Assembly (NCBI GenBank): GCA_022826925.1
Contig: JAJDTX010000119.1
Span: 1 to 32,127 of the forward strand
Length of the DNA: 32,127 nucleotides
Reading direction: 5' to 3'
Source of the DNA: Bryobacterales bacterium
Lineage (GTDB): Bacteria; Acidobacteriota; Terriglobia; Bryobacterales; UBA6623
The notes under the pieces are model-generated. The model had not been told where the DNA came from. It did no database searches and saw nothing but the letters and a program-made list of their open reading frames with translations. This document shows positions 16,283-24,876 of this stretch, one piece after another. A program made the translations under genes and the position numbers. Positions within the stretch are counted from its first letter, which is position 1, and each line of letters begins with the position of its first letter.

Positions 16283-19200
16283 GCACACCTAAGGCCTTTC
16301 AGAAGGCGACGATAGAGCGTGCGCTCACTGCCTTTGATCGACGTCGGCATGTTCGTCGCTTTCTCGTCGCCGATGAGGTGGGTCTGGGCAAGACGGTGGT
16401 CGCAAGGGGTGTCATCGAACGCCTGATGCACCGAAATCATACTGCTCGCCCTCTCCGGGTATTCTATGTCTGTAGCTCTCTCGCGATAGCGGCGCAGAAC
16501 AAGGACAGCTTGCTGAGAGTCATACAGAACACGGCAGTTAGAGCTCGTGCAGCCAGCGATATTGATCGTCTCACTTTGGCTCCAAATCGGAAGCTCTCCG
16601 GCAATGTCCCATTGCACCTCTTCACTCTAACGCCTGGCACGAGCATCCCGGACCGCAAGGGAATGCGTCGTACCGGTACAGTTGAGGAACGGGCTCTACT
16701 ACACAACTTGCTCGCGTCACGATACCCATCGTTGACCAAGATTGGAAAACAGGGAGAGGAATGGTTACGCAGGAACGCTGTAGCGAGTTGGGAGGATTGG
16801 AAGCGATGGAGTGGATGCAGACCTAGCCCGTCCTTGAGGCGAGCGTTCTTTCCAATACTTCGAAAGCAACTCGGACTGCAGCCAAGTCAGCACCTGCCAA
16901 GTGTCATTTCCCAAAAAGTAGGCGAAGAGCCGCTCGAGACTATCGGCATTTTTCGCATTGCCCTAGCGAAGACCGCACTTGTCCATCTTGCTCCCGACTT
17001 GGTCATTTTTGATGAGTTTCAGCGGTTTCAAGACTTATTGGACAGCGACGATGACGGCTCCGCAATTGCTCAAGAAATGATTAAAGGTGGCCCGGGTGGT
17101 CCCGCCGTTCTCTTACTTTCGGCAACGCCGTATCGGTTATATGGCGGGGATACAGAGCAATTGTTTGGTGAAGTCCGTCATCACGAACAATTCTTTTCAT
17201 TGGTCAAGTGGCTGTACGGTGGTGATCAACAAGCCGACGAAAAAAAGTTGGAGTTGCAGAAGTTATTTTTGGATTACGGCGAAGCGTTGAGGTCTGCTGA
17301 TCCTACCGGTCACCTTACGGTCACAATAAAGAAAAAGATCGAAAGCCGTTTACGGCCGGTCATTGCCCGTACCGAGCGGTTCGCACACCAAGCGGGTCAG
17401 GATGCTGCTGAGCTAACTGAAGTCCTGGCGCCTCTGAAGACTGAAGACTTAGATTTGTTTCGCCACATGGTGAGATGCTTCGAGGGAAATTCTCACGACC
17501 ATTCTGTCAGTGCTGGTACGGCTATAGCTTACTGGTCAAGCGTTCCTCTCCCAATGCAGACTCTCGGCCCGGAATACAAGGCGTGGGATCCCGCTCAACG
17601 GTTTAAGCCGACAAGCAGGGCGCTACGGCTCTCGGATGGTGACATCCGTGATTTCCGCGGACCAGCCAACTGGCCTCATCCTAAGCTGCGTGCTTTACGC
17701 GCTCACTACCAGTCAGAGAGTCTTGCTGTACCTTGGTTATCCCCATCACTGCCATGGTGGCCATTGGGCAAGAGGTGGGTTAATAGCCCTGCGGAAAAGG
17801 CACTGCTGTTCAGTAGATTTCGAGCAGTCCCGCGCGCTGTTTCCGGACTAATGAGCTACGAGTTGGAACGACATTTATTACGACGAGCAGGCATGGGGTA
17901 CCGAGAAGTCACGCGAAAAACACTTCTCGGCCCGCAGCGCGAGAACTTGGCGTTTTTTCATCCATCCCTCGTTCTCGCGCGTCTCGTAGATCCGTGGAGC
18001 GCAAAAGCAGAAAGCGTGAAGCAGGTCAATCTAATCGCAGCAAAACAGGCTCAAGCTTCTCTGATCCGAGCGGGAATCGAAATTGACAGTGCAGGCCGGG
18101 GCTCGCGACCACTCCCAGAGCTGTTAGTTCTCTTGGAACGACGCGCCGGCGCTTGGGACAGAAGTATGGAAGCGTGGCGCCGTCTCGCCACATCCGTGTC
18201 CCGAACCGAGAGTGTGGGCGAAACCAGCTTACGATCTCGCGTGGACCAGTGGGATGCGGCTGTACATGGACAGCTCGAAACGGTGAACCGGCGGGAGCTG
18301 GCCACACTGGCCAAGGCTGCGCTTTCCTCGCCGGGATCTGTCCTTGCTCGGAGTTTGCTGCGACATCAGCTGACTTCAGATAGCAGCGCCACAGGGCGTT
18401 ACCGTGCATTACGTGTCTCGTGGGAGGGATTGCGGAGCTATTTCAACAATCCTTGGATGGCCGCTTCAATGACCGGTCGCGGCAACTATCGAACACGTAT
18501 ATCTAGAGCTATTCTAGACGGTAACTTGGAGTCTGTTTTCGATGAACACCTGTGGGTCACCGCAACGCTTCGGCATTTGGGCTCCGAGGCGCTACTAGAT
18601 AATCTGACAACTGCTCTCTCGCTTCGCACTTCGGACGTCAAGTTCTACGGTTACAACGGTCGGAAGTCGGACTATTACCTTCGCTCCCACGCCGCTCTTC
18701 CCTTCAACGAAGCGATCCGCCGCCACAGGCCTGTAGCGAATGAAAGCAATCAACCAACTGTCCGTACGGAAGAGGTACGCATTGCCTTCAATAGTCCGTT
18801 TTGGCCCTACGTACTTGCTACCACGTCTGTGGGGCAGGAGGGTTTAGACTTTCATACGTGGTGCTCAACAGTCGCGCACTGGGACTTGCCGGGAAACCCC
18901 GTAGATCTTGAACAGCGCGAAGGCCGGATTGATCGCTACGCTGGCCTTTCAACCCGACGAGCAATCGCCGCCGAGGGTGTCGACTACAAGTGCGGTGCCG
19001 ACATTGCACACAGTCCTTGGGAGACGCTGGCGGAGCAAGTCGAACAAATGCACCGAGACGATCCCGTCGGTTTGGCTCCATGGTGGATCGTAGAGGGTAC
19101 TCGGATAAAGCGAATTGTTTTCGACGTTCCGTTGAGCGAAGCTCGGGCTCGCTTCGAAGATCTCCGACAGCAGCGACTCCTATATCGTCTTACGCTCGGC

Positions 19201-19305
19201 CAACCGAATCAGGCCGACTTAGTGAGAGCACTCCATGATCGAGTATCGCCAGAAGAGGTCATCGCGGCGACGATCAACTTGTCGGCAAGGTGTCCTTCGA
19301 CATGA
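16279..19305 (+). CDS. SNF2-type DEAD-like helicase/translocase
   Basis: A 1008-residue SF2 ATPase. Motif Q/I is AFQKATIERAL and ADEVGLGKT (Walker A, about 31-39), motif II is DEFQ (245-248), motif III is SATP (281-284). The second RecA lobe ends with TSVGQEGLDFHTWCSTVAHWD and LEQREGRIDRYAG (about 848-888), where QREGRIDR is motif VI. D-E-V-G-L-G-K-T is typical of SNF2 translocases. The lobes are separated by about 560 residues, including a long insert with no motif I know. The start is GTG 16279, overlapping the PLD stop as GTGA. The stop overlaps the next ATG as ATGA. It probably drives DNA tracking for the partner nuclease. It resembles the helicases of PLD-helicase defence systems, but I cannot assign it to a named one. 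Confidence 0.88.
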   Translation: MSTPKAFQKATIERALTAFDRRRHVRRFLVADEVGLGKTVVARGVIERLMHRNHTARPLRVFYVCSSLAIAAQNKDSLLRVIQNTAVRARAASDIDRLTLAPNRKLSGNVPLHLFTLTPGTSIPDRKGMRRTGTVEERALLHNLLASRYPSLTKIGKQGEEWLRRNAVASWEDWKRWSGCRPSPSLRRAFFPILRKQLGLQPSQHLPSVISQKVGEEPLETIGIFRIALAKTALVHLAPDLVIFDEFQRFQDLLDSDDDGSAIAQEMIKGGPGGPAVLLLSATPYRLYGGDTEQLFGEVRHHEQFFSLVKWLYGGDQQADEKKLELQKLFLDYGEALRSADPTGHLTVTIKKKIESRLRPVIARTERFAHQAGQDAAELTEVLAPLKTEDLDLFRHMVRCFEGNSHDHSVSAGTAIAYWSSVPLPMQTLGPEYKAWDPAQRFKPTSRALRLSDGDIRDFRGPANWPHPKLRALRAHYQSESLAVPWLSPSLPWWPLGKRWVNSPAEKALLFSRFRAVPRAVSGLMSYELERHLLRRAGMGYREVTRKTLLGPQRENLAFFHPSLVLARLVDPWSAKAESVKQVNLIAAKQAQASLIRAGIEIDSAGRGSRPLPELLVLLERRAGAWDRSMEAWRRLATSVSRTESVGETSLRSRVDQWDAAVHGQLETVNRRELATLAKAALSSPGSVLARSLLRHQLTSDSSATGRYRALRVSWEGLRSYFNNPWMAASMTGRGNYRTRISRAILDGNLESVFDEHLWVTATLRHLGSEALLDNLTTALSLRTSDVKFYGYNGRKSDYYLRSHAALPFNEAIRRHRPVANESNQPTVRTEEVRIAFNSPFWPYVLATTSVGQEGLDFHTWCSTVAHWDLPGNPVDLEQREGRIDRYAGLSTRRAIAAEGVDYKCGADIAHSPWETLAEQVEQMHRDDPVGLAPWWIVEGTRIKRIVFDVPLSEARARFEDLRQQRLLYRLTLGQPNQADLVRALHDRVSPEEVIAATINLSARCPST

Positions 19306-19391
19306 TACGCGCTAATCTTGGCGATACGACATTGAAAATTCTCAGCTCCCAAACCTCGACGGAAAAGACTGTCGAACTACCGGCTGAATGA
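19302..19391 (+). pseudogene. Truncated next gene of the helicase operon (29 codons left)
   Basis: ATG 19302 overlaps the helicase stop as ATGA, the same coupling used elsewhere in this island, and opens a frame of 29 codons beginning MIRANLGDTTLKILSS. It stops where insertion-sequence material seems to begin (GATGAGCTGGGGG). The simplest reading is that a fourth operon gene once started here and was cut off by an insertion. It is too short to assign a family, and a genuine small protein cannot be ruled out. Confidence 0.5.
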
Positions 19392-19476
19392 TGAGCTGGG
19401 GGTAATTGGCTTCGTCACTGTCTCCACGTGATCCGGGCTATTGCGGACGAGAGTTTTCCTTTGGAGACTGGAGAGG
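19391..19476 (+). mobile_element. Probable left end of a decayed IS3-family element
   Basis: These bases become the direct upstream region of an orfA-like start (20865) if the IS4 element and one copy of its target duplication are removed. TGAGCTGGGGG at the left resembles the TGA-initiated ends of IS3-family elements. The assignment is indirect. Confidence 0.35.
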
Positions 19477-19487
19477 GGGAAACTGGG
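19477..19487 (+). repeat. Target-site duplication, left copy
   Basis: GGGAAACTGGG, 11 bases, directly abuts the left inverted repeat and recurs at 20846-20856. Ten to twelve bases is usual for IS4-family insertion. Confidence 0.9.
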
Positions 19488-19495
19488 CATATGCG

Positions 19496-19690
19496 CTAAC
19501 TTGTTTGTGGCTCTTCGATGAAGCGTTCCGCGATTTGGGTCAGGCGCCGCCGGGACGGTTCGGAGAGGGATTTGGAGATCTGGTTCCATTGGTCGATCAC
19601 CTCGGCGAGGGACAAATGGGGTTCGATGGCTCGCACGACCTGGTTGAGCATGAACCTGAAGTCACGCCAGGCGCTGTGCGGCCGGCAGCG
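19496..19690 (-). pseudogene. Out-of-frame C-terminal tail of the IS4 transposase
   Basis: In the +1 frame relative to the transposase, the minus strand reads SAWRDFRFMLNQVVRA and ends in RFIEEPQTS at TAG 19496-19498, inside the inverted repeat. I recall WRDFRFMLNQVVRAI-like tails at the end of IS4-family transposases, so this is probably the natural C-terminus. It joins near AAQR of the main frame. One extra base, a programmed +1 shift or a sequencing error would each explain it. Confidence 0.65.
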
Positions 19691-20771
19691 CCTCCAGGCT
19701 GTATCCCCAGGGGGAAACCGTGCTGGCATGACGGATCAGCTTTTCCACCAGCAGCGCCACCAGGAGTTTGCCGTAGAGCCATGCCTTGGCGCTCTCGTCG
19801 TCGTATTTGGGCAGATGCCCCAACTGCGCCAGAGACTTGAAGCGCTTGAAGACCAGTTCGACCTGCCAGCGGGTGCGATACCACTCCAGGACCTGCGCCG
19901 CGCTGAAGGCCGCTTCGGGAAAGGTCGTGAACACGATGACGTAGCGCGCGAACTCCAGGGTTCGCGGCCGAACCTGCTTGCCCTTGCGCCCGGCCTCCTT
20001 GCGCAGCTTGCGCTGCGCCAGCCTGATGGCTTCCTGCGTCTTTCTGATCGCGCACACGCGCCCCGGCACCGCGATGCCGTCCCCGACCGCCAGCACGGGC
20101 CAGGATCGCACGCTGCCGACCCGCTTCAGTGTCGTGACGTGTGCAAGCAGGTCGAACGGCGCGCCGTCGCGCGTTCGAAGCGACAGCGACCCGGTGTTCA
20201 CGCGCACGGTGACATGACCTCCCGCAGACACCACGTGGTGGAGGCCCGCAGCAGTCGAGTACGCCCGGTCGGCGAGCACAAAGTCGCCCTCGCCGACCGG
20301 GAACTGCGAGAACGCCTCGCCCGTGCCCCGTCCCTCGCTCGCCGTGAGCTTGAAGAAGTCGCACGCCAGCGACGGAAGGCGCACGCTGTAGTGCAGGCGC
20401 CACAGCGCCCCGGTCCGGCCCGGCTCCTTCACCGTCGTCGCGTCGAAGGCCCTGACCTGGAACCCGCCAGCGGCCGACATCGCCATCCCCTGTTCGCGAA
20501 ACAGCGCGACGCACAACGCGTGAAGCCAGTCCCCCGACTTCCTCAGCCGCTTCAACAAGGCCACGTCGGACAGATCGGCCAGGTTCGCCTTCCGGGCACG
20601 CACCACGGTCTCGCGCAGCGAGTGTCCGCAGGCCAGATGCAGCAACAGCGTGCGCAGCAGGGCATCGACCGACTTGTCCTTGCGCAGACCCTTCAAGGCC
20701 CCGGTCTCCCGTGCCAACTCCCGCCAGCCCTCGGGCAGAAATGACGACACCACTTCCCACTCCTCGTCCAT
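19662..20771 (-). CDS. IS4-family transposase (DDE), main frame
   Basis: The 369-residue main frame contains the DDE catalytic triad: D in RAFDATTVK, D in LADRAYST and E in YRTRWQVELVFKRFK. The last is an exact Y-x2-R-x3-E-x6-K signature of IS4-family enzymes. The N-terminal helical domain (about 1-115) is normal. ATG 20771 is chosen because GGGGAGG lies about eight bases before it and because the frame further upstream runs into the terminal inverted repeat. The frame ends early at TGA 19662, and the probable true C-terminus continues in another frame down to 19496. The catalytic residues are all upstream of the shift, but the missing tail may impair function. Confidence 0.88.
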   Translation of the reverse strand: MDEEWEVVSSFLPEGWRELARETGALKGLRKDKSVDALLRTLLLHLACGHSLRETVVRARKANLADLSDVALLKRLRKSGDWLHALCVALFREQGMAMSAAGGFQVRAFDATTVKEPGRTGALWRLHYSVRLPSLACDFFKLTASEGRGTGEAFSQFPVGEGDFVLADRAYSTAAGLHHVVSAGGHVTVRVNTGSLSLRTRDGAPFDLLAHVTTLKRVGSVRSWPVLAVGDGIAVPGRVCAIRKTQEAIRLAQRKLRKEAGRKGKQVRPRTLEFARYVIVFTTFPEAAFSAAQVLEWYRTRWQVELVFKRFKSLAQLGHLPKYDDESAKAWLYGKLLVALLVEKLIRHASTVSPWGYSLEALPAAQRLA

Positions 20772-20845
20772 CCGCCAAGCCTCCCCGCATCGAACACCAA
20801 CCCACAATACGGATTGCCGACATGACAAACAAGTTAGCGCTTATG

Positions 20846-20856
20846 GGGAAACTGGG
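20846..20856 (+). repeat. Target-site duplication, right copy
   Basis: GGGAAACTGGG, identical to 19477-19487 and adjacent to the right inverted repeat. Confidence 0.9.
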
Positions 20857-20864
20857 GATGAAGG

Positions 20865-20999
20865 ATGAAGTGGGAACGGTTCACGGAAGAGGAGATTGTT
20901 GGTGCGCTTGGCGAGCGTGAGGCTGGCGGGTGGGCTTGAGAGGTGTGCCACCAATGATGGAATCTCATGGGAATCAATCGAATTCTGCTTTCAGGCAGC
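20865..20999 (+). pseudogene. IS3-family orfA (IS407/IS51-like) remnant
   Basis: ATG 20865 opens 24 codons reading MKWERFTEEEIVGALGEREAG, close to the start of IS3-family OrfA proteins (RFTEEQI...L.E.EAG), then stops at TGA 20937. After a shift, nearby frames still show EVCHQ and GIS, echoes of the VCRRHGIS helix-turn-helix segment. The orfB part is not found in the following 300 bases. This is an old, decayed element whose upstream part was split by the IS4 insertion. Confidence 0.6.
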
Positions 21000-21312
21000 T
21001 CAAGTCCGGTCGTGACCTGATTGGCGACCGAGCAGAGCTGGATGGTGAAGAGATGCGCTGAGCACGATCCAAGTCTGCGCGCTCATCTCAGCTCTGGTCG
21101 GATCAAATTGTATAGTTGTTAGAACAGGTTATGGAACTCAAATTGGCATGTCGCGTCGAGTGCCTGGAGGCTCAGGATCGGGGCGACGGCGATCCACACA
21201 AACCCGACCCTCTGATGGAACAGGTGAGGTTTGTTGAAGGGGTTCCGCCAACGCCGATACGCTTCGGGCGCTGCTACCCGACGACGGGCGGACGCCACGT
21301 CAAGGAGACCCC
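21000..21312. other. Intergenic stretch with no recognisable gene
   Basis: No frame here has a credible start or recognisable motif. It separates the insertion-sequence scar from the convergent end of the lipoprotein operon and may hold the decayed right part of the IS3-like element. Confidence 0.4.
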
Positions 21313-22446
21313 CTACCGATCCCGTTTGCCCGCGAACGCGCCCGCGATGCCGTCGCGGTGGAACAGCCCGCCCACTTCCTCGTGACCGGGGCCGTAGAGG
21401 CGGCCGTAGATGCTTCCTTCCGCCGTGGCGCCGAAGCTCCCGTCCCGGAAGTAGCCCTCCCCGTCGTTGAACCGGACATCGTCGGTCCCGAACTCCCTCC
21501 CTTGGAGAGGCAGGCCTCGCCAGACCATATCGCCGATCCCGGCGCCGGTGTCCTCGTTCACGATGTGGGTGAACGCGACCTCGACCGAGACCCCGGTGCC
21601 GGCGGCGAGGCCGGAAACGGTGATGGCGGAATCGCCATGCACGAAAGCGCCGGGCCCGCCGGAGAGGGAGGCCTCCACGCCGGACATGACGCCGGACCAG
21701 GTCGCGCTATCGCCCGGCGAGGCCAACGGGCCTGAGTGGCTCGCGTCTCCGAACCAGGTGGTCTTGTAGTGTCCGAGGCCCGCGTCCCCTTGCATCGTGA
21801 ATGTCTCCACGAGGAAGAACCCATGGTCCATCCAGGCGCCGAAGGCCCGATGGAGGGCCGAACGCTGCCCTTCGACCACGGTCCGCGCCTTGCTTGCCAG
21901 CGCGATCCCCCGGCGCGGGTCGAGGAGCTCGAAGCCAGATAGATCGGGCCGGTGATCGTCGCTCGGATGGCGGGCGCCGCCCGCGGCGGGCCGGTCGACG
22001 TGGATCGCGTCCGCGACCGGACATCCCAGCGCCTCGCAGGTCGCGATTCCTCCCCCGAAGCTGACCGCGACGGGCCAGGTCGAATCCAGCAACCGGCGCC
22101 GCAGCAGATCCTCGACCGAATCGGAAGCCGGAGACAGAGGCACGATGGCGGGGACGCCCCCGGCCGGGTCGTAGCCGACGCTCCCGTCGGCGGCGACGAC
22201 GACCTCGCAGGCCGGCGTGTCGGCCGGGCAGTGGATGGTTACGTTGCCACGGTCCTGGGCCATGCCGGACTCGACGGTGATGCGGCTCCCCGGATCGAGC
22301 CCGTGGTTCGCGGTCACGCCGGCGAGAGCCCTGACGTCTTCGGTCAACGCGGGTTGCCCGCCACCGCCGGCACAACCGGACATCGCCGCCGCGAACGTCA
22401 CGGCCGCCGCCAGCAGATAGACGCGCCGAAACTCCCCGATGCGCAT
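21313..22446 (-). CDS. TbpB-like surface lipoprotein, third gene of the operon
   Basis: A lipoprotein of 377 residues. The N-terminus MRIGEFRRVYLLAAAVTFAA ends in the lipobox M-S-G-C, so it should be lipidated on the cysteine. After a variable N-terminal region, the second half shows AWMDHGFFLV and, at the end, GRLYGPGHEEVGGLF and GIAGAFAGKR, the pattern of transferrin-binding-protein-B-like barrels. ATG 22446 is chosen for its clean signal peptide and AAGGGA upstream; ATG 22476 also has a good ribosome site and would add ten residues. It is the most divergent of the three minus-strand paralogues and 150 bases downstream of the second. The bound ligand is unknown, and no TbpA-like receptor gene is in the window. 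Confidence 0.8.
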   Translation of the reverse strand: MRIGEFRRVYLLAAAVTFAAAMSGCAGGGGQPALTEDVRALAGVTANHGLDPGSRITVESGMAQDRGNVTIHCPADTPACEVVVAADGSVGYDPAGGVPAIVPLSPASDSVEDLLRRRLLDSTWPVAVSFGGGIATCEALGCPVADAIHVDRPAAGGARHPSDDHRPDLSGFELLDPRRGIALASKARTVVEGQRSALHRAFGAWMDHGFFLVETFTMQGDAGLGHYKTTWFGDASHSGPLASPGDSATWSGVMSGVEASLSGGPGAFVHGDSAITVSGLAAGTGVSVEVAFTHIVNEDTGAGIGDMVWRGLPLQGREFGTDDVRFNDGEGYFRDGSFGATAEGSIYGRLYGPGHEEVGGLFHRDGIAGAFAGKRDR

Positions 22447-22596
22447 CGGGAACGATCCCTTGGAGTCATTGTGCATGCATCGAACCTTTCACTGTCCGGC
22501 GCCGCACGCGACCCGAGCGACTGCCCGCGTGGGCGGCGGAGCGGGAGCGAGGACGCCGCGAAGGGAAGACGGGTCGGGGCGTTTTGCCGGCAAGCG

Positions 22597-23448
22597 TCAC
22601 GGGGTAACGCGCTTTCCGCCGAACGCTCCGGCCACGCCGTCGCGTTCGAACACGCCGCCGACCTCTTCCTCGTCGGGACCGTAGAACCGCCCCGAGATGG
22701 TGTCGTCGGGGGCGTTCCGCCGGGCGAAGCCGCCTTCCTCCACAGTCATGCGGCGCCACGCCATGTCGTCGCGGCGTTCGCCGGTCCCGGTATTGGCAAT
22801 GCCGGTGAACTCGACTTCCGCCGTGATCGCGCTCGCGCCGAACTCGACCGTCACGCCGGCATCTCCCCGGATCGTCTGGCCGCGGCCGGGCGACGCCCGC
22901 ATCTCGCGGCCGATCATCAGGCCCTCCCAGCGGGCCGATCCCTCCGCGGCGCCGGGGTTCTCGCCCGTCGAGAAGCCGAACGAATAGCTCAACGCGATGG
23001 TCGCACCCCGGTCCGGATATCTGTCGCCCTTGAGCAGGACGGATTCCGTCGCGAAGAGGCTGTGGTCGAGCCAGCCGCCATAGACGTGGACGTCCACGTT
23101 GTCGGTCGAGATGTCCTCCACCACCAGGCTCACGCCGCGGCGCGAGCCGAGCAATTCAAGCTCCGCGGTCTCGACGCTCGCTTCGCTCGACCGGAAGAAC
23201 CCCGTGAACGCGGCCGCACAGGTATCGTCCAGGCACCTGACGCCCACCCGTTCCACCGCGCCGTCGGCGCCGGAATAGCCGAGATGGTCGCCCATCAGGA
23301 ACGCGTTCGAGCCGCTCGCGATGCTCTCGTATGAGAACCGGGCCTGCTCTTCCGCGGTGGGCGGCGCCGGATCCGGGGAGCTGGAGCAGGCCGCAAGCGC
23401 GATCGCGACCAGGAGCGCCGCGGACGCATTCGGAAGTCCTCTTCTCAT
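22597..23448 (-). CDS. TbpB-like surface lipoprotein, second gene of the operon
   Basis: A lipoprotein of 283 residues. MRRGLPNASAALLVAIALAAC is a signal peptide with lipobox L-A-A-C. The body shows YGGWLDHSLFATES, SARWEGLMIGREMRAS and, at the C-terminus, GRFYGPDEEEVGGVFERDG then GAFGGKR, the family signature. It is strongly similar along its length to the gene at 23516-24358, so the pair probably arose by tandem duplication. GAGGA lies eight bases before ATG 23448; the frame is open further upstream but without a signal peptide at the front, so the longer version is rejected. Only 67 bases separate it from the upstream paralogue, which fits one operon. Confidence 0.85.
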   Translation of the reverse strand: MRRGLPNASAALLVAIALAACSSSPDPAPPTAEEQARFSYESIASGSNAFLMGDHLGYSGADGAVERVGVRCLDDTCAAAFTGFFRSSEASVETAELELLGSRRGVSLVVEDISTDNVDVHVYGGWLDHSLFATESVLLKGDRYPDRGATIALSYSFGFSTGENPGAAEGSARWEGLMIGREMRASPGRGQTIRGDAGVTVEFGASAITAEVEFTGIANTGTGERRDDMAWRRMTVEEGGFARRNAPDDTISGRFYGPDEEEVGGVFERDGVAGAFGGKRVTP

Positions 23449-23515
23449 GCGATCGTCCTCGGGAGCTTCCGGCGCCTGCGGGCCATGGGCGAGGGCGGGA
23501 ACGGCACGCATCGGG

Positions 23516-24358
23516 TCATGGCGCGGAGGTTCGCCGCCCGCCGAAGGCACCGGCAATGCCGCCGCGTTCGAACACGCCTCCGACCTCCTCCTCGCCGGGT
23601 CCGTAGAACCGGCCCGAGACGGTGTCGCCGGGAGCGTTCCGCCGGGCGAAGCCGCCTTCCTCCACCGCCATGCCGCGCCAGGCCATGTCGCTGTGTTGGG
23701 CACCGGTCTCGATGTTGACGATCTCGGTGAACTCGACGTCCGCCGTGATGTCGGCCGCTCCGAATTCCACCGTCACGTCGGCGTCTCCCCGGAATACCTG
23801 GCCGCGGCCGGCGGACGCGCGCATGTCGCGTCCGAGCATCAGCCCTTCCCAGCGGGCGGAGCCGCTGGCGGCGTTGGGGTTCTCGCCGGCCGAATGGCCG
23901 AGCGAGTAGTTGGTGACGATCGCCGCCCCGCGGCTGGGGCCGGCCTCGTCGGTGAACAGGGTCAGCCGGGTGGCGAAGAGGCTGTGCTCCAGCCAGCCGC
24001 CATAGGCCTCGTAGTCGCGGTCGGTTCCCGATCCTTGCTCGCGGGCCAGGCTCACGCCGCGGCGCTCGCGGAGGAGCTCCAGCTCGGCGTCCTCGATCCC
24101 GAAACCGCCCGCCCGGCTCAGGGAAATGAATCCGACCGCGCAGGTGTCGCTCCGGCAGGTCGTCCCCGTCCGCTCCACCGCGCCGTCCGTCGCGAACCAG
24201 CCGAGCCGGTCGCCCATCAGCAGCGTGTTCGCGCCGCCCACGATCGCCGCATGCGTCTCCCGCGCCTGTTCCCCGGGCGTCGGGGGATCGAGCGTGCGGG
24301 TGCAGGCCGCGAGCGCAAGCGCGGCCGCCAGTATCGCGATCGCGGGTCCTGTCCTCAT
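23516..24358 (-). CDS. TbpB-like surface lipoprotein, first gene of the operon
   Basis: A lipoprotein of 280 residues. MRTGPAIAILAAALALAAC is the signal peptide with lipobox L-A-A-C. Conserved blocks are YGGWLEHSLFATRL, SARWEGLMLGRDMRAS, DMAWRGMAVEEGGFARRNAP and the C-terminal GRFYGPGEEEVGGVF...GAFGGRR. The dense glycine and beta-prone C-terminal half suits an eight-stranded barrel like those of TbpB or Slam-dependent lipoproteins. GGGGGG lies just upstream of ATG 24358. It is the first gene after the palindromic promoter element at 24877-24922, with a leader of about 520 bases. The frame extends upstream through that leader, but with no motif, so the short start is preferred. Confidence 0.85.
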   Translation of the reverse strand: MRTGPAIAILAAALALAACTRTLDPPTPGEQARETHAAIVGGANTLLMGDRLGWFATDGAVERTGTTCRSDTCAVGFISLSRAGGFGIEDAELELLRERRGVSLAREQGSGTDRDYEAYGGWLEHSLFATRLTLFTDEAGPSRGAAIVTNYSLGHSAGENPNAASGSARWEGLMLGRDMRASAGRGQVFRGDADVTVEFGAADITADVEFTEIVNIETGAQHSDMAWRGMAVEEGGFARRNAPGDTVSGRFYGPGEEEVGGVFERGGIAGAFGGRRTSAP

Positions 24359-24545
24359 CGGCGTTTCCCCCCCTTTCGCCGGAGCCGGCCGGGCCGACCT
24401 CCGGCCTGGCCCGCGGCGCGTTAGTCGACGGCCGCATGTCCGCCGTCCGGTCTCGTCCCGGCCTGGCCCTCCCGGCGCGCGGGGAGCGCCTGTCGAAGGA
24501 CGGAGCTGGCGTTCCCGCAGGTGGCTCACCGCGGGGTCCATGGTG

Positions 24546-24719
24546 TCAGCCCAGCGCCGTGGGCGGCGAACGCCGACCGGCGTGCGGACACGGGAACGGC
24601 GTGTCTCGATCGATGGTGCCGCAGGCCTTGCCCATGAACGTCGACCATGAAGGGTCGGGTCGGCCGACGATGCGGCAGTCCGCGACCGATGCGATGTGGA
24701 GCGCGACGTCGGAAGGCAT
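24546..24719 (-). CDS. Possible 57-residue ORF in the lipoprotein leader
   Basis: ATG 24719 opens a 57-codon frame beginning MPSDVALHIASVADC, with three cysteines. It lies between the palindromic promoter and the first lipoprotein gene, where leader ORFs are found at the other two copies of that promoter. GGAGG is about 16 bases upstream, which is far. No family recognised. It may be chance in GC-rich DNA. Confidence 0.2.
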   Translation of the reverse strand: MPSDVALHIASVADCRIVGRPDPSWSTFMGKACGTIDRDTPFPCPHAGRRSPPTALG

Positions 24720-24876
24720 CGTCCGGCTTCGTGCCGCCTCCCCCCTTGTTCAGCGGTCCCGTCCGTGCGGACCGGGAACCGGATCGCCGGAGACTCGTGC
24801 GTCGATCCGCGAGGCTTCTCCGACGGGCTGACCGGCCGAACTCCGTCCCGAACCTCCGCGGGACTCCGCTCGGCGC

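Larger units (their letters stand above)
19488..20845 (-). mobile_element. IS4-family insertion sequence, complete ends
   Basis: The 1358-bp element is bounded by imperfect 21-bp inverted repeats (19488-19508 and 20825-20845) with one mismatch and the perfect core GCGCTAACTTGTTTGT. It is flanked by the 11-bp direct repeat GGGAAACTGGG. Inside is one minus-strand DDE transposase. The exact direct repeat shows a simple, fairly recent transposition event. The transposase reading frame is broken near its end, so the copy may no longer move by itself. Confidence 0.92.

Noticed and set aside
21952..23334. 460-residue plus-strand frame over the lipoprotein operon
   Set aside because: Antisense to two lipoproteins with clear signal peptides and paralogue conservation.
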